Part shown: in pieces, positions 1-11,400 of the stretch
Numbering within the stretch: the first letter of the stretch is position 1
How the letters are laid out: every line of letters starts with the position of its first letter
DNA from: Sisyra terminalis
Taxonomy: Eukaryota; Arthropoda; Insecta; Neuroptera; Sisyridae
NCBI GenBank assembly: GCA_958496175.1
Contig: OY292275.1
Location: forward strand, 4,216,001-4,280,000
DNA: 64,000 bases
Direction: 5' to 3'
Notes under the pieces: model-generated
What the model saw: only the letters and a program-made list of their open reading frames with translations
Database searches by the model: none
What the model was told of the DNA's origin: nothing
Position numbers and translations under genes: made by a program

Positions 1-405
1 TGATTTCCTACAAAAAAATTCTTGTAGACCAAATCGCGAAGATCAATATTAAAAGAGATATTAAGTCTTGAATTTTATGGAAAAATCAGGTTCAGTGGCC
101 CGTACTACCTCACCGGTGTGAGTTACGACTTTGTCGCAATGGGTACTTTTGTAGAGCGTTTAATTCTGAGAAAAAAACATCTTCGGTAAAAGCGATCCTA
201 TGAAATGCCACTGAGATATAGAAATTTAAAAATAAAAAATCAGAGTTTTCATGTATTTTCAATGGGAAATCTTTACACGTCTTAGTCGAGGACTTAAAAT
301 TAATATTAAGGGCTCAAACTTTCAGGGAATTTTTTTTTTTTTGGTATTTCCACCAAAATTTCACGATGGGACAAAAAAAAAAAGTCAAAAAAAAAAAAAC
401 CCCTA
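1..405 (-). repeat. Foldback element F2, arm cut by window edge
   Basis: This is the reverse-complement arm of the repeat family seen complete at 3.36-4.16 kb and as a half copy at 14.5-15.0 kb. It carries the family boxes in inverted order: a box around GTAGTACGGG, a box around CTCTACAAAAGTGCC, and the TTAATATTAAG box. It ends in a poly-A/T stretch matching the family terminus. No coding capacity is visible. The partner arm would lie left of the window. Non-autonomous foldback (long terminal inverted repeat) DNA is the best description. Confidence 0.7.
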
Positions 406-504
406 AAGTGTATAGACACACAATGGTTATACTTGAGTATGGAGGAACTGGGTTTCGTGCATTTGAACAAATTTTAATTTCGCCGTAGTTTTGTACATTT
501 CAGT

Positions 505-968
505 AGTGTAAAAGTTCAGACAATGAAATGGGATTTCTATTAATATTCTAAATATCTAGGCGAGTGTTTTGAAAACTTTTGACTGTTTTAAGTCGTAATT
601 ATGACTGACTTTATTGCATTTAACGATAGTTTTTATTTATGTACAGATGGTGGTTGATTTACGGATTAATTGGTTCACGGTAGGTATACCAACCGTAAGT
701 ATACGGAATAGACCATACTCTTTTTAAATATTTATAAATAATTTTTGAAAATTAAATGATCATTATATACAACTATTTTATTGTAAGTAACAGTTTATTA
801 AATGTGTCTTTTTAAAGTCGACAAAATAGTGTTTTTAGGTATGATTATGTTTTTCGTAAAAGAAATAAGAAAAATAATAATTTTCATATGCCACTACAAA
901 TAGCAAATTTAAAAAGAAAATATAATTTACACCTACGTTACGCAGAAGAAGTCGTGGGGATCATCTAG
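505..968 (+). mobile_element. Helitron 3' fragment
   Basis: The segment matches the last 450 bases or so of the complete Helitron ending at 9208, including the shared AATATCTAGGCG stretch. Its end has the Helitron 3' signature: a short GC hairpin (CGC..AGAAGTCG), then GGGGATCATCTAG, followed by T. The 5' part of the element is absent, so this is a truncated relic. No ORF. Confidence 0.72.
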
Positions 969-2000
969 TGTAGTTATAAAACTCTAAAAAGCTCACATAT
1001 TAATTTATAAATAACGACGAGAAAAAGCTCAAGGAATAATTTTTCGAACGCACAAAACTAACTTTAAAAATATCATTAAAAGCAGCTGAGGATAATTACT
1101 CTCTTTGCCTCATATTAATTTAATTTTTAAACTACTTAAAAAGCTCTCTTCTATATTTCCCAACAAACCCCTTTTCATATCCGTTCCCGCACCTCGTCGC
1201 ACCACCCACGGGTCCACGATAAAGCAACAAAAGTACGCTCCACTTGTTCGAAAGCTACGTTAGAACGAAGAACGGATAGCATATCAACAGGAGAGTTTCT
1301 CGAAGAACTGAAGGTGTCTGAAACGACTACCATCCCCCTAGTATCTCACCCCCTCTGTCTTACACAAGGATTATTTTCTTTTTGCCTCGTTCAACCTTTA
1401 TTTTTCCGTTTTTCTCCCTTAAGCAGCGTCTTAGTTTTATTTTTATTTTTTATTTTTTTTTTACCCCAACCGAACAAGTTGGGGGGGGTAGTTGCTTGTT
1501 TGGCCGCTTAGTTTGTCGGGCGATGTGCAGAAAACTTGATGAGGGCGATAAAGACAAAACTAATGGAAGAAAATAAGAGGAGAAAAAATTTTCTGTTTCG
1601 ATAAGAGAGATAGTTTTTCCACGCGACGTCACATCGATAAAGTACGATGGAAAGAAGAAAAAAAAAATGAGTTTTAATTGGCCAAGAAAACGCAGTGTAA
1701 ATTGTTCATTTTACATTTTATATAGTACAAAGTTTTAACTTTGAAAAGACAAATCAATCTATCTAAAAAAGTATGATTTTTTTTTGGCAATTGTAACTAA
1801 AAAAGATCCTTCTTACAATAGCAGAGCTGAAAACTTAAACCAAAATAATATTGGTTATATAAGAGGCAAGAAAGTATTCTCCATATAGTAGGGATGACAA
1901 AAAAATAGTGCAATTTTGAGCCCTTAATATTGAAAACATTAACAGTTTAAGATATATCAATCCAATTCTTAAAAAGAATTTGTTGTTCCCCATACAATAT
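969..2000. other. Intergenic DNA without a supportable gene
   Basis: The part from about 1140 to 1660 is unique and somewhat richer in G and C, with runs of T and a G tract near 1480. The short ORFs here are low-complexity, start-poor and overlap on both strands. The rest is AT-rich. No splice-supported exon, RNA gene or terminal repeat was seen. Confidence 0.5.
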
Positions 2001-2004
2001 TTAT

Positions 2005-2660
2005 ACCTACTGGACACTTGGGTAGAAAAATGGAAAATCCCTATCAATAAGTCCAAATCAGGCCAAATGACCTTCACTCTCAGGAAAAGAACGGGCCCCC
2101 CGGTTAATCTGGACTCCTGAACTGAGATCCCATCGTCCGACACCGTCAAATACCTTGGTGTTCATCTGGACCTGGAGGCTGACCTGGAAATCTCACATCA
2201 TCCAAAAACGAAAATACATCAACAAGAGGTTCAAACAGTTATACTGGCTGTGTTGGGTAGGGGCTCTAAACTTCCCTTTGAGGATTAACTACTTATATAC
2301 AGAGCAGTAATAGTGCCAATCTGGTCTGCGGGGCTCTGCCAGCAAGTCAAGCATTAAATTAATCGAGGCCACCCAATCAAAGATCCTGAGACAGGTGGCA
2401 GATGCTCCATGGTATGCCACAAATGAGACTCTCCGAAGAGACTTACACATCTCATCAGACACCGACTCCATTACTGTACTCCAGTACCACCAATCATTTT
2501 GGAAAGTTGAGTCAACACTCAAATCCTCTGATTCCGCCATTTTTGGAGCACCAAAATAAAAGACGGCTAAAAAGAAAAGTGCCTAGTGATCAAGTAGAGG
2601 CATAGGGAGATTCCTCCACTGGGAGTGATCTCCATCACGACAACTCCGGCCACCAAATTG
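2005..2660 (+). pseudogene. Jockey-like LINE reverse transcriptase, C-terminal relic
   Basis: Frame-broken translation gives the landmarks that follow the RT palm in jockey-clade LINEs: a WKI-x-INxxKS segment followed by TFTLRKR, then VKYLGVHLD, then RLTWKSHI, then a run ending YRAVIVPIWS, then APWYATNETLRRDL. At least one in-frame stop near 2119 and later frameshifts separate these blocks, so no intact protein exists. The upstream catalytic part is missing. Function: a dead fragment of a retrotransposon polymerase. The order of blocks is what makes the call; the exact subfamily is not determined. Confidence 0.8.
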
Positions 2661-2924
2661 GATAGTAGGACCTAGATCCTGATGGCCGATTTAAATATAA
2701 ATATATATAAAAAAAAATACAATGTTTATAGTAAATTTTGGTCCAACCACCTGTTTTTTTGTTTTATAATCGAGCCTTGAAAAATGATCTATTTTTATTT
2801 AATTGGTTAAATTTTGGAGTTTTGTTATAATTGAACAAATTAATATTTAAAGCAAAAAAATTAAAGATTCTCATCTCAAAGAGCGCCAATTTTGTGTGAA
2901 AATCAAAAATGAAATGTCAAATAG
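2661..2924. other. AT-rich spacer between RT relics
   Basis: Short spacer with A/T runs and an (AT)n-like stretch at about 2697-2710. No gene seen. Confidence 0.5.
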
Positions 2925-3320
2925 CAAATTAAGGCTGGAGTCCCTCAAGGCTCTATTATGGGACCTATTCTATTTATTCTATATATAAATGATATCCTGC
3001 GGACACCCGAAACTTTCCTTTCCCTATAAGCTGAGGATACAGCATTTTTTGCATCCACCTAGAGAGCTGATACAGTGGCCAACAGAATAACCAATACCTT
3101 AAAAAGAATAATGATTTTTTTTTAAAAAATAGAAAATAAAGGACAATGATAACAAAACTGAAGCTATCCTATTCACTAGAAGAAGACCCAACAAGCATAA
3201 AAAGGTATTAGTCAATGGGAAAAATATAAAATGGACAAAAACAGTTTGATACTTCGGGATGCAACCGTATTCCAAACTCAACTTTGCTGAACATATCAAA
3301 CTATCTAAAAACTTATAATT
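2925..3320 (+). pseudogene. Second LINE reverse transcriptase relic (palm region)
   Basis: Translation begins with [20 protein letters not shown], the conserved RT motif before the catalytic box. Next comes an eroded version of the catalytic FADDT block, read here as AEDTAFFAS after a stop. After that come NKTEAILFTRRR and a damaged YLGM-like block near 3250. Multiple stops show it is dead. Its sequence differs from the relic just upstream, so the two are probably separate insertions or widely diverged copies, both on the plus strand. Confidence 0.78.
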
Positions 3321-3362
3321 TTTTATAATTCGAATACTAGAACAACTGTAATGTACGTATAT

Positions 3363-4157
3363 TAGGGTGATTTTTTTTGGGACTATTTCTTTTTGCTCCC
3401 ATGTCGAAATTTTGTTGGAAATACTTCAAAAAAAATTCCCTGAAAGTTTGAGCTCTTAATATTAATATTAAGTACTCGCTCACAGCGTGTGATTATTTTC
3501 CATTTAAAATACACGTAAACTTTGATTTTTTTTTAAATTTTTATAGCTCAGCGACATTTTATGGTATCGCCTCGCTCAAAGTTGGAATTTTTTTACAATT
3601 GTATGCTCTACAAAAGTGCCTATTGCGGCAAAATCGAAATTTACACGGGCGAGGTAGTACGGGTCACTAGGCCTTGATTTTTCATAGATTTCTCGTTTTT
3701 CTCTCAGTTACTCATGAATTACAAGATCTACAGAAAAAATGTAAATGTCAAATTAATAGGAAATTTAATTTCCTACAAAAAAGTTCCAGAAAACCAAATT
3801 TTTAAGATTGATATTTCTCGAGATATTGAGCCTTGAATTTCTCTTACTATAAAATTTTTACGGATTAATGAGTAAAATTTAAGAAAATATTGATTTTTTA
3901 TTCCTTATTAAAAATAGGCACTTTTGTAGAACATACAATTGTAAAAAAATCCCGACTTTGAGCGAGGCGATACCATAAAATGCCGCTGAGCTATAAAAAT
4001 TAAAAAAAAAAAATCAAAGTTTTCGTGTATTTTAAATGGAAAATATTCACACGCTGTGATTAATATTAATATTAAGACCTCAAACTTTCAGGGAAATTTT
4101 TTTAAAGTATTTCCAACAAAATTTCGGCATGGGAGCAAAAAAAAAATCCCCCTAACA
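3363..4157. repeat. Complete foldback element F2
   Basis: The two halves are imperfect reverse complements. The left arm runs from TTAGGGTGATTTTTTTTGG through CCATGTCGAAATTTTGTTGG. The right arm mirrors it as CCAACAAAATTTCGGCATGG to CCCCCTAA. Internal boxes repeat in inverted order (TTAATATTAATATTAAG; CTCTACAAAAGTGCC; GAGCGAGGCGATACCATAAA). There is no ORF. This is a long-TIR, non-autonomous DNA element that could form a near full-length hairpin of about 0.4 kb per arm. Confidence 0.82.
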
Positions 4158-4328
4158 TATGTACAATAATGTTAAGCTATGAGAAAAAAATGTGATTTTA
4201 ACTTCAACTTTTACATTGAACAACGTTGAAAAAAGTAAATTTATTAAAGGATTGGACCCAATACTAATCACTGAGGTACCCCCGAGTGGATAGGCTCTTC
4301 CACTGATAACTTTACGTCCATTTTTATT

Positions 4329-5835
4329 TGGCATTTAATTTTTGTTGATTTGGCGTCGTTGGCTGGGTCGGAAAGTGTGAAAAATATTTTCCAAATCTTC
4401 ATAAACACGTAATTTTATATTTCACATATTTTGATTTAAAAATTTATTGTTGGAAAAATTGATTTTCACAAACGATAAAAATATTTAGGTGAAATGCGTG
4501 TTTAATGATGTCTCTAAAAATAATTTCATAAATGTCTTTTTCTTCTACAACTTTTTGATTGGGGAGGAAGAAGTTGTTAAATTTTCCTTATTTTTTTTTT
4601 TTTAATATTAAACAACAATTTTCTAAATTTACTGCATTTTTGTTGTTATATGTCCCTAAGAACCCTATTTTCTTATCATTTTACTATATCAATGACTATT
4701 AGTTGGCATTCAATTTTTGTTGATTTGGCATCGTTGACTGGGTCGGAAAGTGTGAAAAATATTTTCCAAATCTTCATAAACACGTAATTTTATATTTCAC
4801 ATATTTTGATTCAAAAATTTATTGTGGGAAAAAATGATTTTCACAAACGATAAAAATATTTAGGTGAAATGCGTGTTTAATGATGTCTCTAAAAATAATT
4901 TCATAAATGTCTTTTTCTTCACCAATTTTTTGGTTGGGGAGGAAGAAGTTGTTAAATTTCCCTTAATTTTTTTTTCTTTTTAATATTAACAACAATTTTC
5001 TAAATTTACTGCATTTTTGTTGTTATATGTCCCTAAGAACCCTATTTTCTTATCATTTTACTATATCAATGACTATTAGTTGGCATTCAATTTTTGTTGA
5101 TTTGGCATCGTTGACTGGGTCGGAAAGTGTGGAAAATATTTTCCAAGTCTTCAAAAACACGTAATTTTATAATTCACATATTTTGATTCAAAAATTTATT
5201 GTTGGAAAAATTGATTTTCACAAACGATAAAAATATTTAGGTGAAATGCGTGTTTAATGATGCCTCCAAAAATAATTTCATAAATGTCTTTTTCTTCACC
5301 AATTTTTTGGTTGGGGAGGAAGAAGTTGTTAAATTTTTCTTAATTTTTTTTTTCTTTTTAATATTAAACAACAATTTTCTAAATTTCCTGAATTTTTTTT
5401 ATTATATGTCCCTAAGAACCCTATTTTCTTATCATTTTACTATATCAATGACTATTAGTTGGCATTCAATTTTTGTTGATTTGGCATCGTTGACTGGGTC
5501 GGAAAGTGTGGAAAATATTTTCCAAGTCTTCAAAAGCACGTAATTTTTTATTTTACATATTTTGATTTAAAAATTTATTGTTGGAAAAATTGATTTTCAC
5601 AAACGATAAAAATATTTCGGTGAAATGCGTGTTTAATGATGTCTCTAAAAATAATTTCATAAATGTCTTTTTCTTCTCCAATTTTTTGGTTGGGGAGGAA
5701 GAATTTGTTAAATTTTTCTTAATTTTTTTTTTCTTTTTAATATTAAACAACAATTTTCTAAATTTACTGCATCTTTGTTATTATATGTCCCTAAGAACCC
5801 TATTTTCTTATCATTTAACTATATTCAATGACTAA
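4329..5835. repeat. Tandem array, about four 377-bp units
   Basis: The marker TCGTTGNCTGGGTCGGAAAG recurs at about 4355, 4730, 5107 and 5486, giving spacings near 375, 377 and 379. Each unit also carries a copy of GGTGAAATGCGTGTTTAATG and GTTGTTATATGTCCCTAAG. Identity between units is high, implying recent expansion or homogenisation. The long ORFs inside are alignable shadows repeated in each unit and are T-rich, so they are not called. The array is followed directly by the terminal segment of a foldback family (next entry), so it seems to be expanded internal sequence of that element. Confidence 0.88.
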
Positions 5836-5935
5836 TTTTATCACCAACGTTTACGGACGATTTCCCATCAATTGCCAAAAAAAATTTAAACTATAAAATT
5901 TTATTTGCTAATCAGTATAGGGTTCTAATATCATT
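5836..5935 (-). repeat. Terminal segment of foldback family A
   Basis: The run of sequence GACGATTTCCCATCAATTG, then AAAATTTTATTTGCTAATC, then TATAGGGTT matches the right terminus of the family A element at 50.9-51.7 kb and, reverse-complemented, the left termini at 55.6 and 56.4 kb. No matching left terminus was found before the tandem array, so this copy is asymmetric. Confidence 0.6.
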
Positions 5936-7360
5936 AAAACAATTGGGAGGTTCAAAGGCTTTCAAGAGTCCAACATTTTGGGAATCCAAAATAAATTAAT
6001 TAATTTTTTTGATCAAATAACATACATTCCCTTTCAATCCATACTTTAATTTCAAATGAACGCATTCCTCCCCTGGCCTCATAAAAAATTAACGAGATAT
6101 AAGCGTTAATGGTGCGCTCCGGTACCTTTTTAAATAATAAATTCGACAATCTAAATTTCAAATGGGAAAATCTCAACGAGATTTGGCCTAATATCGAAAT
6201 AAAAATTCATAATTATAATTGGATTAACTATCGGAAAAATCATCGTTTCAATGTAAATATCGGGGGTAGGTACGGGAGGAAAACGATTGGCGAATGTAGA
6301 GCTTAGTGGAAACCGGAGGGAAAAAAAAACCCAGGGATGAACGGCCATTTTGTATGTGTATTCCAAACACATGTTGCACATTTTAACGAAACGGGTGAAC
6401 GACGGGATTTTGTCGTATTGTTGGGACTTGTTACGTCCACCCTCGCCCCCGATTTAACATAGGGGTTGGAGTATGGCATCCCTTCGAGTTGCCTGTATGC
6501 AACAGCTTGACATGATTCAAGTTCTCATAAAACCCTCGCACGTTTCGCACCGACTGTCTCACTCGATCATTTTCATTTGGGGCAATTTTCCGTTTTTCCT
6601 CGTCATCAATCGACTTGGATGCATATATATCCATTGAAATCTTTCTTCGGAACAATGGCCGTGGCATGTAGATGCATCGGGTGAAAAAAAACAACCCCGA
6701 GTTGACACAACTCTTTTCCAGCTCGTTTTCCGCCTGGCAATTGTTGGGATATGTCGAGAAGAGAAAATTCGTCGTCGTCGTCGTCGTCGTCCATGTTCCT
6801 CCCGGTCCTGGCAATCGGGAGAGCCGTGTGTACTTTGTCGTTTCGATTGGCCTCGGTCTTTGTCATTCATTTCTACCCGGAGGCCTTATATCTCTCCTCT
6901 TCAGTGGTGGTCGCCGGGCTGGATCGGGTCGGGACCCGAGTTGAATTAAGATGAGATGATGAGACCCACAAACGCGATTCTCTCCATTTAACTCTTTCGA
7001 TCTACCCTCCAGGTAATATGTGCTGTTGTGTTTTTGACAACAGAAGACACATGATGGCCTCCATCTCAAACCACACGCTCTTGGTTGTTCTTCCGATGCA
7101 AAACACAAGCGATACCAACCCCCTGAGCAAATAGCCTGCCGGCAAGCAATCGGCAACGTTGTTCGAAAATTGTCTTTGAAACTTCCATACTACTAAACTA
7201 GGAATATATATATAGGTGTACAACATTCAAAGTTTCCATTATCGACAACTAAACAATCAACTCGTAAACTTGATTTCAAAATTATATAAACTCTTGATTC
7301 AAGAGTTCAACTCAAGCGTAAAACTATTTTTCTCAACAATAAATTTCTTTTCATCCCTCA
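5936..7360. other. Unique, GC-richer island; no supportable gene
   Basis: Apart from its AT-rich start, this stretch is balanced in composition and not similar to the repeats around it. It contains a (GTC)n microsatellite at about 6769-6790, which alone creates several of the overlapping Ser-, Val- and Asp-rich ORFs. None has a signal peptide, known domain or splice context. The island may hold conserved non-coding or regulatory DNA, but nothing here proves it. Confidence 0.45.
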
Positions 7361-7479
7361 TCTATATACTAATATATAAAATTCTTACGTCTGTCTGTAC
7401 ATTTCGATTTTGAACCCAATTTTAGGGTAAATATTTGTTTCAAGAGGCCCTTATTCCGAATTTAACATATTTAAAATTT

Positions 7480-7504
7480 TTGTCTGTCTGTCTGTCTGTC
7501 TGTG
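7480..7504 (+). repeat. (TCTG)n microsatellite
   Basis: About five perfect TCTG units lie inside the Helitron, just 5' of GTGTGTCCCGATTTAAC. Such repeats are common near the 5' end of insect Helitrons. Confidence 0.85.
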
Positions 7505-7821
7505 TGTCCCGATTTAACTACAGAACGGAACAACCGAATTTAATGAAATTTGGTATTAAGATACAACACACTTTCCCACAGACTATAGGCTACTTATCAT
7601 TCCAAAAAAATATTAAGGGAAGGTATTCCCTAGGGATGAAAACAGAAATTTTTACACTAAACCGGTGAGTTATATATCATTGGAAAGGTAATTTAAAGTT
7701 AGAAAATAATCTGTAAAAATATTTTTAGTTAAACTGATAAAAAGCACAGTAAATTCAATTTAAATTTGAAAACATTGCCTCTTTGAAATAAAAGGCTTTA
7801 TATATATACAACAAATAATTG

Positions 7822-7916
7822 AAGCTAATAGCGTAATGGCTTACGTTTCTGACATTCTGATCCTTCTAATTATAAAGACGTGGGTTCGGATCTTACAGCA
7901 TTTTTTTTTTTTTTTT
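7822..7916 (+). ncRNA. tRNA-like sequence with pol III signals inside the Helitron
   Basis: The segment has an A-box-like TAGCGTAATGG and, about 55 bases on, a B-box-like GGTTCGGATC inside a possible T arm (GTGGG / CTTAC, five pairs counting two G-U). It is followed at once by a run of about 17 T residues, which would end pol III transcription. The acceptor and anticodon stems do not fold cleanly and no CCA-type end is visible, so a functional tRNA is unlikely. A captured tRNA pseudogene or SINE head is the better reading. Confidence 0.4.
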
Positions 7917-9246
7917 TACAAAATTGTTGTAAATAGACCTTAAGAGGTACTCAATATTGAAATATTAACAAAAAAAAAAATAATAGTAGTAGTAGTAATA
8001 ATAATAATAGTAATTAAACTTAAAGTAAATACGTTTTTAAAACCGTGCATACATAAAATCCTGTACTTATATATCCCCTCTGACTGATGAAATTTTAATA
8101 TTCGATGTATTCCTTTTAAGAAGTAGACAATTGATAAGATTTTTTTTTTTTGAAAATTCCTACCCTAAAAGAGTAAAAGGGGTGACTAAGTTTGTATGTG
8201 AAAATGTTAAGTTAATCAACAATCGAAATTTTGAATTTAATAGTGCAATTAATAAATAAATTATTCATTATAAGTTTCTGTTTTTGTTATATCATTTTAG
8301 TAACGTTTTAAATAACGTTATTTCACTAAATTAGTATGAAAGTATATGTAGTACTTATCCTAACAAACCGATTTTTAATTTTTGTTTGTTTCTCAACAAT
8401 CAAAATTTTTAAAATTTAATTTTTATGAACCAATGATTGTGACCTGGAGCAATTATTTATTCTGCTGAAAAACATTAAGGGAGCAATTTTTTGTCATATA
8501 TTTCATTATCAATCAAAATATAAAATCTTCCAAACTAACTTTTCTCGGTATTCAGAAAAATTTGAAAATCAATTATTGTTACTGAAAATAAATAAAATAT
8601 TCTTATTTCCTTCCACGTTTTCTACCTGTTTCCAACAATTTTGTATGTACAACGTCTAAATGTGCGAAATCGAATTGCTTTTTAGTAATGATGATTAAAA
8701 TAAAGGTCATAAGTTTTTCCGTTTTACATTGTATTTTCCAAATAAAAGGATTCGAGAGTCGAGACAATGAAATGTGATTTTTACTACTATTCTAAATATC
8801 TAGGCGCGAGTGTTTTGATAACTTTTGACTGTTTTAAGTTACAATTATGACTGACTTTATGGAACTTAACGATAGTTTTTATTTATGAATAGATGCTGAT
8901 TGATTTACGGATTAATTGATTCACGGTTGGTATACCTACCGTAGGTATACTGTTTTTTAGGTACTTTTTAGATATTTATAATTATTTTTTGAATATTAAT
9001 TGATCATTATATACAACTATTTTATTCTAAGTAACAGTTTATTAAATGTGTATTTTTAAAGTTGACAAAATAGTGTTTTTAAGTAAGATTATGGTTTTCG
9101 TAAAAGAAGTAAGAAAAATATTAATTTTCATATACCACTACAAATAGCAAATTTAAAAAAGAAAATCTACACCCACTTTACGCAGACGAAGTCGCGGGGA
9201 TCAGCTAGTTTACCATAAAAAAAGATGTTATTTAAAAAAAAAATTT

Positions 9247-9258
9247 AATCCACTGCCA
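9247..9258. repeat. Left target-site duplication of LINE
   Basis: The 12-base sequence AATCCACTGCCA is repeated exactly right after the 3' A tract of the LINE. It fixes the 5' truncation point. Confidence 0.88.
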
Positions 9259-9260
9259 CA

Positions 9261-11203
9261 TCAAACCACAGTACAATTGAACAAGTCCACAGAGTTGTAA
9301 AAGAAATTAAAAATGCTTTAGAAAATAAATCAATCTGTACGGTAATTTTCCTCGACGTATCTCAAGCTTTCGACAAAGTCAACCATAATGGTTTACTCTA
9401 CAAAATATACTCCTTACCAGCAATCCAATACCACAAAATTCTAAACAGCTACATTACCAGTAGAACATTCCAGGTTCAATTTGGTAAGGAGTTCATTTCT
9501 TCGTGAACCATTAAAGCAGGAGTACCACAAGGCAGTGTTCTGGGCCCACTATTATACTTAAGGGGGGAGCCTGCTTTAGAGGCTTCAAAAAATCGATTTT
9601 TTTTTGCATAAATGTCTTCCTAAACTATCCAAGAATGTGTCCCTAAAATTTCAGAAACAAATTCAAATTATTTTCGGAATTACAGAAGAAATAGTGAGCA
9701 AGCGTCGAGCGGGTATACGAGCGGCCATATCGCTCGGAGTGCCTGCGCTGAGTCCCTTAATCTATGTATGTATGTATTGTACCCATTGTAACTATTGTAC
9801 GTATCCAAAGGGACTAATAGTCTTTCGAGGCACCATAAACTAAAAACCAGTTTTTTGAAGAGTCTGAAGGCCAACTCTATGGACCAGGAATCGCTGATTA
9901 GCACATTATTGCGGTAAGTTCAGGAAAATTACGATTTTTTATAAACGAAAACTTTGACGCGCGATTTCTCGGTTTTTCATTTGTTCGATTGTTCCTAATT
10001 GGCGGGAAAGATAGGAAAAAAATTTAACGTCCTATCGAAACGAAACAACATTGATTGTATTCAGGATTAAATTCTCTTCTAGTTGAACCTTAAAAACCTT
10101 AAAAAAAGTTATGATTAACCCACTTTTTAAACAATCTAAAGTGAAATTTTTTTTCCAAAAAATTTTTTTTTTTTAAATACCGAAAAATTGTTGAATTTCT
10201 CACTTTTCTTTGGATTTTCTAGGTTTAACTAGAATCTATACTATTGAAAATATAAATTTGTTTTGGTTTTTTTGTTTCTGATGGAAATTGTGACCTGCCT
10301 CGGCGAAATGCTTGTACCCGGCATGTTATGCCATATATTTTAATAAAAAAAATTGAGACGACTGCTGAAATATACAACAATAAAACCTGAGAGTTTCGTT
10401 TCAATTGAATATTTATTTCCTTCCCTAAAAATTCCTCGAAAAAATCGATTTTTTGAACCTCTAAAGCAGGCTCCCCCCTTAATTTTTACAAGCGATCTTC
10501 CGACAAACGATCAAATTACAACCACCACATTTGCAGATGATACAGTTCTACTTTACTCCAACAAAGATCCAAAGATAATCCAACGTCGCCTACAGGAACA
10601 TGTAAATGTCATAACTAAATGGTGTGACCAATGGGGAATTAAACTCAATGATGAAAAATCAATCCAAGTCACGTTTACCCGAAGAAAAATCATAAATCCA
10701 AGGATCAGAATCAACGACAAATTCATACCACAAAGCAGCTCGGTCAAATATCTGGGAATGCATCTTGACCAAAAATTAACCTGGCGTGAACACATCTCAA
10801 AGAAAAAGGAACAAATTAACTTAATATCTGAAAAACTATCCTGGATCATTGGAAAAAAATCAAAATTAAAATTAGAAACAAAAATCATTACAAACAAATC
10901 TATCATTAAACCTATATGGACGTACGGAGTTCAACTTTGGGGTTCCGCAGAAAATTCAAATTTACAAACTATAGACCGTTGCCAATCGAAAATTATTAGA
11001 GCCATCACTGGTGCTCCTAAGTGCGAAATTTTATAATACTTAGGGATACCGACACTGAAACAGTCAAAGAAGTCACTTTGAAAATTAGTAAGACCTACAA
11101 GAAAATATTCGACTCACACCTGAATCAATCAGCCAGGAAGATCTTAAAAGCCAAACGTTTCACGAGACTCAAGCAAAATGATCCACTTAACCTAATGGAG
11201 TAA
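9261..11203 (+). pseudogene. Reverse transcriptase of jockey-like LINE, interrupted
   Basis: The reading frame starts in the RT with SNHSTIEQVHRVV, then the motif FLDVSQAFDKVNH, then AGVPQGSVLGPLLY. It continues after the MITE with IFTSDLP and the catalytic FADDTVLLY (Asp-Asp intact), then VKYLGMHLDQKLTWREHI, then IWTYGVQLWGSA, and a C-terminal tail. Damage: an in-frame TGA at 9504, the 917-base insertion, and a stop plus frameshift near 11034 ahead of the tail block. The insertion plus one TTAA is 921 bases, so frame is preserved across it. The gene is dead in this copy, but the palm motifs are well kept, suggesting moderate age. Confidence 0.88.
9562..10478. mobile_element. piggyBac-like MITE inserted in the LINE
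   Basis: Both ends are flanked by TTAA (9558-9561 and 10479-10482). The terminal inverted repeats begin GGGGGGAGCCTGCTTTAGAG and match over about 40 bases, differing by one C present on the left only, through a shared AAAAAATCGATTTTTT palindrome. TTAA target duplication is the hallmark of the piggyBac superfamily. No transposase frame exists inside, so it is non-autonomous. The interior holds a short GC-richer patch (GTCGAGCGGGTATACGAGCG) and TATG repeats. Removing the element and one TTAA rejoins the RT reading frame, confirming the boundaries. Confidence 0.92.
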
Positions 11204-11400
11204 ATACGATTCCAATAGTCGAGGCCAATGATGGACCCACCTTCCACATCCAATTCTACATAAAAGTGTAGGGAGGAATAATTACTGTAGTAGTTTCTTT
11301 AGATTTAGTTTTAGACTTAAGAGTTGTAATAAATTTTGTTAGAGATATATTTATATCTGATTCAAAAATTATAAATAAAAATGATACCAAAAAAAAAAAA

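Larger units (their letters stand above)
7361..9208 (+). mobile_element. Complete non-autonomous Helitron
   Basis: The element begins with TCTATATACTAATATATAA, the typical insect Helitron 5' end, directly after A7360. It ends with a GC hairpin (CGC-AGACGAAGT-CGCG region), GGGGATCAGCTAG, directly before T9209. TC...CTAG ends between host A and T, without target duplication or terminal inverted repeats, are the family hallmarks. The 5' part also has the common ACGGAACAACCGAATTTAAT and ATGAAATTTGGTATTAAG stretches seen in insect Helitrons. No Rep/helicase ORF exists in its 1848 bases, so it depends on a partner elsewhere. It holds a TCTG microsatellite, a tRNA-like segment and AT-rich filler. 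Confidence 0.9.
9259..11400 (+). mobile_element. 5'-truncated jockey-like LINE with 3' A tail
   Basis: The element is bounded by 12-base target duplications and ends in an A-rich tail after AAATGATACC. It begins within the reverse transcriptase, so its 5' half (ORF1, endonuclease, N-terminal RT) was lost at integration, as is usual for LINEs. The 3' UTR runs from about 11210 to the tail. It is split by a piggyBac-like MITE. The target was itself a repeat: the sequence downstream (11404-11465) recurs inverted at about 60505-60565. Confidence 0.9.

Noticed and set aside
5241..5835. Repeated 85-100-codon ORFs in the 377-bp array
   Set aside because: They recur in each tandem unit with frame breaks, are T-rich (Phe/Leu/Asn) and have no independent support.
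6431..6954. Several overlapping 67-127-codon ORFs around a GTC repeat
   Set aside because: Open in many frames on both strands because of the (GTC)n microsatellite and high CpG content. No frame looks like protein.
9604..9843. 79-codon ORF inside the piggyBac-like MITE
   Set aside because: No transposase motifs; starts next to a T run and contains low-information sequence.
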